A DNA stretch of 8,040 bases, from NCBI GenBank assembly GCA_016187105.1, contig JACPKK010000053.1:1-8040 (forward strand). The letters are read 5' to 3'. The translations under genes and the position numbers were made by a program. The notes under the pieces are model-generated. The model was not told where the DNA came from and did no database searches. It was given only the letters and a program-made list of their open reading frames with translations. Shown one piece after another: positions 4,690-8,040 of the stretch; positions within the stretch are counted from its first letter, which is position 1; every line of letters starts with the position of its first letter. Source of the DNA: Candidatus Curtissbacteria bacterium (GTDB taxonomy: Bacteria > Patescibacteriota > Microgenomatia > Curtissbacterales > GWA2-41-24).

Positions 4690-5607
4690 ATGATAGCCAT
4701 TCTAGCTAATTTTGCCGGCCTTTTTTATTTGGTCACCATTTTAGTGGCGATACTGGCGGCGCTATTTTTGTTTTGGCGGGCCGGCAGGCACGAGTTTATC
4801 GATTCGGAGCTGCTTTTGGATACAGTGATTGTGGGCGCTTTGGGCGGTCTTATTACAGGCAGAGTTTGGGATTTTCTGGTGCGATATGAAGAGTACCAGT
4901 TTTCGCTAGGGAGGCTGGTTTTTTTTAACGTTTTCCCGGGCATCGATTTTTACGGCGTACTTTTGGGATTTTGGATTGCCGGAGCGATTTTTTTGAGAGG
5001 CAAAAAGCCCGGTTTTCTGGCGATTTTTGATTTAGCTAGCGCGCCGATTGCCATAGCCCAAGCAATTGTGGCGCTTGGAATGTTTTTAAAGATTTTTCTC
5101 GAGGAGGCAGTTTTTCCGCCGGCTGGCGGACTGGCGCCACTATATTTTGCCGTTGGCTATTTTCTGATTTTTTGGATTTTAAAACGGCTCGGGAAACGCA
5201 AAAGGCATGAGGGATTTTTTACCTGTTTTTATTTAGTTTCGATTTCAATTTTGGAGATAAGTTTGTTTTGGACGGCCGCGGGAGGGGTAATGTTTGGGCC
5301 TATTCCATACAAGTTAATCCTGGGATTTGGCCTTTTAGTATTTGCGCTTACCGTCTGGTATATCCTCGGCGCCAGAAGCCTGCCAAATGACATAAAAAAC
5401 ACCAGCGCCGCGGTTTTGCTTTCCCTTTTAAGATTCAGAAGGACAGTTGCCAGCATTGAGGAAAGCGGCAGTTTTGCCAAACTTATAATATTATCACCCT
5501 ACCTACTTGCAAAGGCTCTTTTTTTCATATTAAAATTCATTGGTCGGGAAATCTTTGCGGGATTTGGCGATTTCCTGGACGCTTTGGGAGTAAGAAAGAT
5601 TAGATGA
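4690..5607 (+). CDS. Prolipoprotein diacylglyceryl transferase (Lgt)-like membrane protein lacking canonical catalytic residues
   Basis: Lgt transfers diacylglycerol from phosphatidylglycerol to the lipobox cysteine of prolipoproteins at the membrane. This 305-residue protein has about seven or eight hydrophobic segments and aligns with Lgt by order of motifs: GLITGRVWDFLVRYEEY (53-69) matches the Lgt GGRLGYVLFY region, PGIDFYGVLLGF (83-94) matches the SFHGGLxG loop, and SAPIAIAQAIVALGMF (117-132) matches the PxxxxxGxGRLGNFINGE segment. At the key places it differs: Tyr replaces the His of FHGG (E. coli His103), Ala replaces Arg143 and Met replaces Asn146. It may be a divergent enzyme or a non-catalytic relative. 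FPPAGG (142-147) is encoded by a palindromic repeat. The C-terminal hydrophobic extension (about 265-295) is long for Lgt. The stop overlaps the dksA-like start (ATGA). lspA two genes downstream supports a lipoprotein-related role. Confidence 0.75.
   Translation: MIAILANFAGLFYLVTILVAILAALFLFWRAGRHEFIDSELLLDTVIVGALGGLITGRVWDFLVRYEEYQFSLGRLVFFNVFPGIDFYGVLLGFWIAGAIFLRGKKPGFLAIFDLASAPIAIAQAIVALGMFLKIFLEEAVFPPAGGLAPLYFAVGYFLIFWILKRLGKRKRHEGFFTCFYLVSISILEISLFWTAAGGVMFGPIPYKLILGFGLLVFALTVWYILGARSLPNDIKNTSAAVLLSLLRFRRTVASIEESGSFAKLIILSPYLLAKALFFILKFIGREIFAGFGDFLDALGVRKIR
5115..5130. repeat. Palindromic repeat inside the lgt-like gene (PPAGG-encoding)
   Basis: TCCGCCGGCTGGCGGA differs at one base from the perfect palindrome at 1525-1540 in pepA; arms TCCGCC/GGCGGA are exact. 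It is read in the same frame (PPAGG), in the loop between two membrane segments. Confidence 0.7.
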
Positions 5608-5966
5608 TGGATATAAAAAAGTTTGCAGTTTTAATTGAGCGCCAGAGAGGTACGATTCTCTCGAAGATCAAAAGGCTTCGCCGGGAAGACCCTTTTTCAA
5701 CGGAGGACAGAGCCTTAATTGTCGAGCCGGGGACCGACGCGGCGCAGCTTTTTGGGCACGAAAAGACGGTGGTTTTGGAAAACCAGCTTAAACGTGATTT
5801 AAAAGAGATCGAAAAGGCTCTCGAGAAAATTAAAAAAGGGACTTATGGAATTTGCGAAAATTGCAAGGAGAGGATTGATGCCAAAAGGCTAGATGCCAAG
5901 CCGGCGGCAATTTACTGCCTCAAATGCGAGAAAGAGATAGAGAATGGCAAGAAATCCAAAAAGTAG
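5604..5966 (+). CDS. DksA/TraR-family zinc-finger protein
   Basis: A 120-residue protein with an N-terminal helical or coiled-coil part (about 1-30 and 52-78) and a C-terminal four-cysteine zinc finger: CENC (Cys84, Cys87) and CLKC (Cys105, Cys108), preceded by the family hallmark GTYGICENC. The intervening AKRLDAKPAAIYC is also typical. DksA-type proteins enter the RNA polymerase secondary channel and modulate initiation with ppGpp; shorter relatives have varied or unknown roles. The coiled-coil tip of DksA carries a DxxDxA motif; no clear equivalent is visible, so a DksA-like effect on polymerase is not assured. The start overlaps the lgt-like stop by ATGA (a second in-frame ATG follows at 5607), and the lspA start lies 43 bp inside its 3' end, so translation of the three is probably coupled. 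Confidence 0.9.
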   Translation: MMDIKKFAVLIERQRGTILSKIKRLRREDPFSTEDRALIVEPGTDAAQLFGHEKTVVLENQLKRDLKEIEKALEKIKKGTYGICENCKERIDAKRLDAKPAAIYCLKCEKEIENGKKSKK

Positions 5967-6383
5967 CGGTGGCGGCTGTTGCAATTGCTTCGATAATCCT
6001 TCTTGATCAGATTTCCAAAGCAATATTTCGCTCAAACTGCAACAGCGGGATTGCTTTTGGGCTTTTTCAATTTAGGTCTTTTAAATATTATTGCCCCCAT
6101 TATTATTCTTTTTGCCTGTTTCTATTTTTTGCTTCGGCAAAAAAGGAGGATTATAGCTTTTGCTTTGGTGCTTGTAGCGGGGGGTGGGGCTTCGAATCTA
6201 ATCGACCGGTTGACTTTCGGTTGCGTGCGGGATTTTATCGATTTGACGTGGATATCACCACGTCTGGCCTTGTGGCCGAGTTTTAATTTGGCAGACAGCG
6301 CGGTGAGTGCAGGCGTTACTATTTTGATTTTTGCTGTTTTAATAAAAAGCAAGGCTAAAAAGTCTAATGTATCGATACATTAG
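5924..6383 (+). CDS. lspA: Signal peptidase II (LspA), split by a one-base frameshift
   Basis: LspA is the membrane aspartyl protease that removes signal peptides from lipidated prolipoproteins. All family motifs are present but in two frames. The first frame gives ILLDQISK (25-32) and NSGIAFGLF (40-48). From about 6068 the next frame (+1) gives NLGLLNIIAP, then GGGASNLIDR with the first catalytic Asp (Asp94 in the joined protein), VRDFIDL and FNLADS with the second catalytic Asp (Asp124). Removing one T from the T5 run at 6063-6067 joins them into a 152-residue protein with four hydrophobic segments, a normal size. This could be a sequencing or assembly indel, a true mutation, or slippage. 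The start at 5924 overlaps dksA by 43 bp and has no Shine-Dalgarno site; later starts before the first membrane segment are possible. The stop TAG (6381-6383) lies inside a 26-bp palindrome. Confidence 0.88.
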
Positions 6384-6386
6384 ACT
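6361..6386. promoter_or_regulatory. 26-bp perfect palindrome between lspA and the pseudouridine synthase gene
   Basis: The 13-base arm AGTCTAATGTATC is followed at once by its exact reverse complement. The palindrome covers the last lspA codons and its TAG stop, and ends 8 bp before the ATG at 6395. In RNA it could form an 11-bp stem with a UCGA loop directly before the start codon. No T-run follows, so it is not a classical terminator. It may be a dimeric-protein operator, an RNA-processing or translation-controlling hairpin, or another dispersed repeat. The structure is certain; its role is not. Confidence 0.55.
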
Positions 6387-6394
6387 AAGAAGAC

Positions 6395-7198
6395 ATGGAG
6401 GACTTTAATATAATTTTTGAGGATGATGATATCTTAGTCTTGGATAAGCCGGCGGGGCTGGTTGTTAACAAGTCAGAAACAATAAAAGAAAAGACACTGC
6501 AGGATCGGCTCTCGGCCTATTTTCATTTAGGATCAAGCCTTGGAATCGGTGATCGGGCGGGGGTTGTCCATCGGCTGGACCGCGAAACTTCAGGGCTGAT
6601 GGTCGTTGCTAAAACAAAGCCTGCGTTTGAGAATCTGCAAAAACAATTTAAGGAGAGAAAGGTCAAAAAAGAATATACTGCTTTGGTTCACGGTAAGGTT
6701 CTCGACGATCGGGGGAAAATTGATAAGCCGATTGGCAGAATCGGATCGTTTGGGAAGTTTGGGGTAGCTGCTGGGGGACGAGAATCGAGAACCGTTTTTG
6801 AGGTCGAAGGTCGATACAAAATTAAAGATGATCGCTTCAATGTCATCCTTAACTCGATTCAGGATCCAGATTCTGGACAAGCCAGAATGACAAAATCTCG
6901 GCTCAATTATCTTAAAAATCACGCGAGAGACTATAGCCTGCTTTCGGTTTTTCCAAAAACCGGCCGGACGCACCAAATCCGCGTCCATTTAAAAAGCATC
7001 GGTCATCCGGTTGTCTCGGATCTTATCTACGCACCTGCAAAACTTTTAAAGTCTGACATGCTTTGGTGTCCGCGGCTTTTTTTGCACGCCAAAAGCCTGG
7101 AATTTAGGCATCCGGGTACTGGAAGGCAAATATTTTTCGAATCCGACTTGCCAAACGACCTCAAAGATGCGATGCTAAATTTAACGTCAAACGACTAA
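6395..7198 (+). CDS. RluA/RluD-family 23S rRNA (or tRNA) pseudouridine synthase
   Basis: Converts specific uridines in RNA to pseudouridine. The catalytic domain is complete: LDKPAGLVVN (16-25), motif II GVVHRLDRETSGL (56-68) with catalytic Asp62, KEYTALVHG (92-100) and the late motif TGRTHQIRVHL (189-199) followed by GHPVVSDLIY (203-212). The 267 residues contain no N-terminal S4 RNA-binding domain, unlike E. coli RluD, so the target uridine cannot be named. Residues 150-166 (VILNSIQDPDSGQARMT) are an in-frame dispersed repeat placed between the strand RTVFEVEGRYK and the strand YSLLSVFPKTGRTHQ, where relatives have a short turn. A weak AGAAG precedes the ATG; a 26-bp palindrome lies just upstream. 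It probably shares the transcript starting before the lgt-like gene. Confidence 0.94.
   Translation: MEDFNIIFEDDDILVLDKPAGLVVNKSETIKEKTLQDRLSAYFHLGSSLGIGDRAGVVHRLDRETSGLMVVAKTKPAFENLQKQFKERKVKKEYTALVHGKVLDDRGKIDKPIGRIGSFGKFGVAAGGRESRTVFEVEGRYKIKDDRFNVILNSIQDPDSGQARMTKSRLNYLKNHARDYSLLSVFPKTGRTHQIRVHLKSIGHPVVSDLIYAPAKLLKSDMLWCPRLFLHAKSLEFRHPGTGRQIFFESDLPNDLKDAMLNLTSND
6841..6892. repeat. Dispersed repeat inserted in frame in the pseudouridine synthase gene
   Basis: The element starts TGTCAT and ends ATGACA (terminal inverted repeat). Inside, ATTCTGG (6870-6876) and CCAGAAT (6882-6888) form a 7-bp stem with a 5-base loop. In reverse orientation it shares TGTCATTCTGGC and CTTGTCCAGAAT with the intergenic element at 1385-1491. 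It is translated as VILNSIQDPDSGQARMT and keeps the frame open. This resembles in principle the Rickettsia palindromic elements that insert in frame in genes. Confidence 0.75.
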
Positions 7199-7250
7199 CG
7201 CATGAGTTCTAGCTTTAGTCTTTAGTCTTTTAGCGTTTAGCAAAGTTGAA
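7199..7250 (+). repeat. Short spacer with tandem TTTAGTC repeats before the antiporter gene
   Basis: The 52-bp gap contains TTTAGTC twice in tandem (7214-7220, 7221-7227) followed by TTTTAGCGTTTAG, a degenerate continuation. No promoter, terminator or Shine-Dalgarno site is convincing here. It may be another low-complexity intergenic repeat. Confidence 0.4.
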
Positions 7251-8040
7251 ATGCCTCCTGCCTTTTTAGAACTTTCGGCTGTTTTAGTCCTTTGCGCCCT
7301 TTTGGGAATCGTTGTCAGGCTTTTTAAACAGCCCCTGATTCTTGCTTATATATTTTCCGGAGTCATTATTGCTTCTGTCGGTTACTTTGGCAACTTTGAC
7401 AGAGATTTTTTTGAAGCGCTTTCCAGCATGGGGATTGCTTTCCTGCTTTTTCTAGTCGGGGTAGAGCTTAGGCTAGAAGATTTAAAATATGTCGGGAAGG
7501 CGGCAGTTTTAACCGGGATTGGCCAAATAGTGTTTACGGCACTTGTCGGCTTTATTATCCTTAGCGCTTTGGGGTTTGCTACTGTGCCGGCCATTTATAT
7601 TGCCGTTGCCTTAACTTTTTCTTCAACCGTCATTATCGTTAAGCTGCTTTCCGAAAAAAACGATTTGCAGTCGCTCCACGGGAAGATTGCCATCGGATTT
7701 TTATTGATACAAGATTTTGTAGCCATAATCGCCTTGATGCTTTTGTCCGGTTTTGGCGCCGGCGGCGCACCGGGAATTTTGGGGATAGCGCTGATTTTCT
7801 TAAAAGGGCTGTTTTTGATCGGTACGGCTTACGCGGCTTCAAGATGGTTCCTGAAGTTTTTCTTTAATCTGGCGTCACTTTCGACGGAACTTTTGTTCGT
7901 GGCGGCGATTTCATGGGCATTCTTATTTTCGGTGTTTGCGGCGGCGCTGGGTTTTTCGATTGCCATTGGCGCCTTTTTGGCGGGGCTCGGGATAGCCGCT
8001 TCGCCTTACAGGGTGCAAATTTCGGCGCGGGTTAAACCGC
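7251..8040 (+). CDS. Kef-type CPA2 cation/proton antiporter, N-terminal 263 residues (3' end beyond window)
   Basis: A polytopic membrane antiporter of the CPA2 family (KefB/KefC/GerN-like), exchanging K+ or Na+ for H+. The open frame gives MPPAFLELSAVLVLCALLGI, then KQPLILAYIFSGVIIA (26-41), GIAFLLFLVGVELRLEDLK (61-79), TFSSTVIIVKLLSEK (121-135), GKIAIGFLLIQDFVAI (143-158) with the QD motif (Asp154) characteristic of the transport site, and FSIAIGAFLAGLGIAASPY. About eight hydrophobic segments are present up to the window end. Any C-terminal TrkA-N (RCK) domain, which would distinguish Kef channels from plain exchangers, is beyond position 8040. The ATG at 7251 is 52 bp after the pseudouridine synthase and lacks a Shine-Dalgarno site. 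The family call is secure; the ion is not determined. Confidence 0.93.
   Translation, partial: MPPAFLELSAVLVLCALLGIVVRLFKQPLILAYIFSGVIIASVGYFGNFDRDFFEALSSMGIAFLLFLVGVELRLEDLKYVGKAAVLTGIGQIVFTALVGFIILSALGFATVPAIYIAVALTFSSTVIIVKLLSEKNDLQSLHGKIAIGFLLIQDFVAIIALMLLSGFGAGGAPGILGIALIFLKGLFLIGTAYAASRWFLKFFFNLASLSTELLFVAAISWAFLFSVFAAALGFSIAIGAFLAGLGIAASPYRVQISARVKP

Noticed and set aside
5605..5607. Recoded TGA (as in Gracilibacteria/Absconditabacteria, TGA = Gly)
   Set aside because: TGA ends the lgt-like gene exactly at the dksA-like start (ATGA), and no conserved glycine position in any gene is encoded by TGA.
6062..6068. CTT-TTT-C in lspA as a programmed frameshift site
   Set aside because: The shift needed is +1; there is no stop codon or slow codon at the site, no upstream SD-like stimulator and no clear downstream structure. 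An indel is simpler.
5924..6286. Two separate genes in the lspA region (120 and 126 codons)
   Set aside because: Each frame carries only half of the LspA motifs and they are complementary in order, so this is one frameshifted gene.

Overview
This window looks like a chromosomal segment of a Candidate Phyla Radiation (Patescibacteria) bacterium, perhaps of the Microgenomates type. The reasons are tightly packed genes, almost no Shine-Dalgarno sites, several -10 boxes placed almost directly before start codons, many short GC-rich palindromes and 'TGTCATTCTGG'-type repeats both between and inside genes, and divergent, compact versions of housekeeping proteins. The standard genetic code fits all ORFs (TGA is used as a stop). 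The phylum assignment is inference from style and was not tested phylogenetically.

Left part (1-1343, all minus strand). A tRNA-Leu(CAA) has its own promoter and an intrinsic terminator. Next comes an ArsR-family repressor with a promoter and candidate operators over its start codon. After it lies a 23-codon remnant resembling a reductase N-terminus, and then the first 259 codons of a mercuric-reductase / dihydrolipoamide-dehydrogenase-like flavoenzyme that leaves the window at position 1. The arsR and reductase genes form a likely regulator-enzyme operon.

Middle (1344-4117). A repeat-rich intergenic stretch precedes a plus-strand pair: M17 leucyl aminopeptidase and elongation factor P. A 500-bp unit follows, consisting of a minus-strand four-helix-bundle (S23 / 23S rRNA intervening-sequence) protein gene between 20-bp imperfect inverted repeats. 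It looks like an inserted cassette.

Right part (4118-8040). A minus-strand YdjM-like small membrane protein diverges from a plus-strand run: an Lgt-like membrane protein, a DksA/TraR zinc-finger protein, signal peptidase II (lspA, frameshifted), an RluA/RluD-family pseudouridine synthase and the 5' part of a Kef-type CPA2 cation/proton antiporter. Lgt and LspA are successive steps of lipoprotein maturation. Here the Lgt-like protein lacks the usual catalytic residues and lspA is split by a one-base shift.

The most striking theme is that repeat sequences are translated. At least four genes (reductase, aminopeptidase, Lgt-like, pseudouridine synthase) carry short palindromic or tandem repeats in frame that add peptides the families do not normally have, and related copies occur in another gene or between genes of this window.
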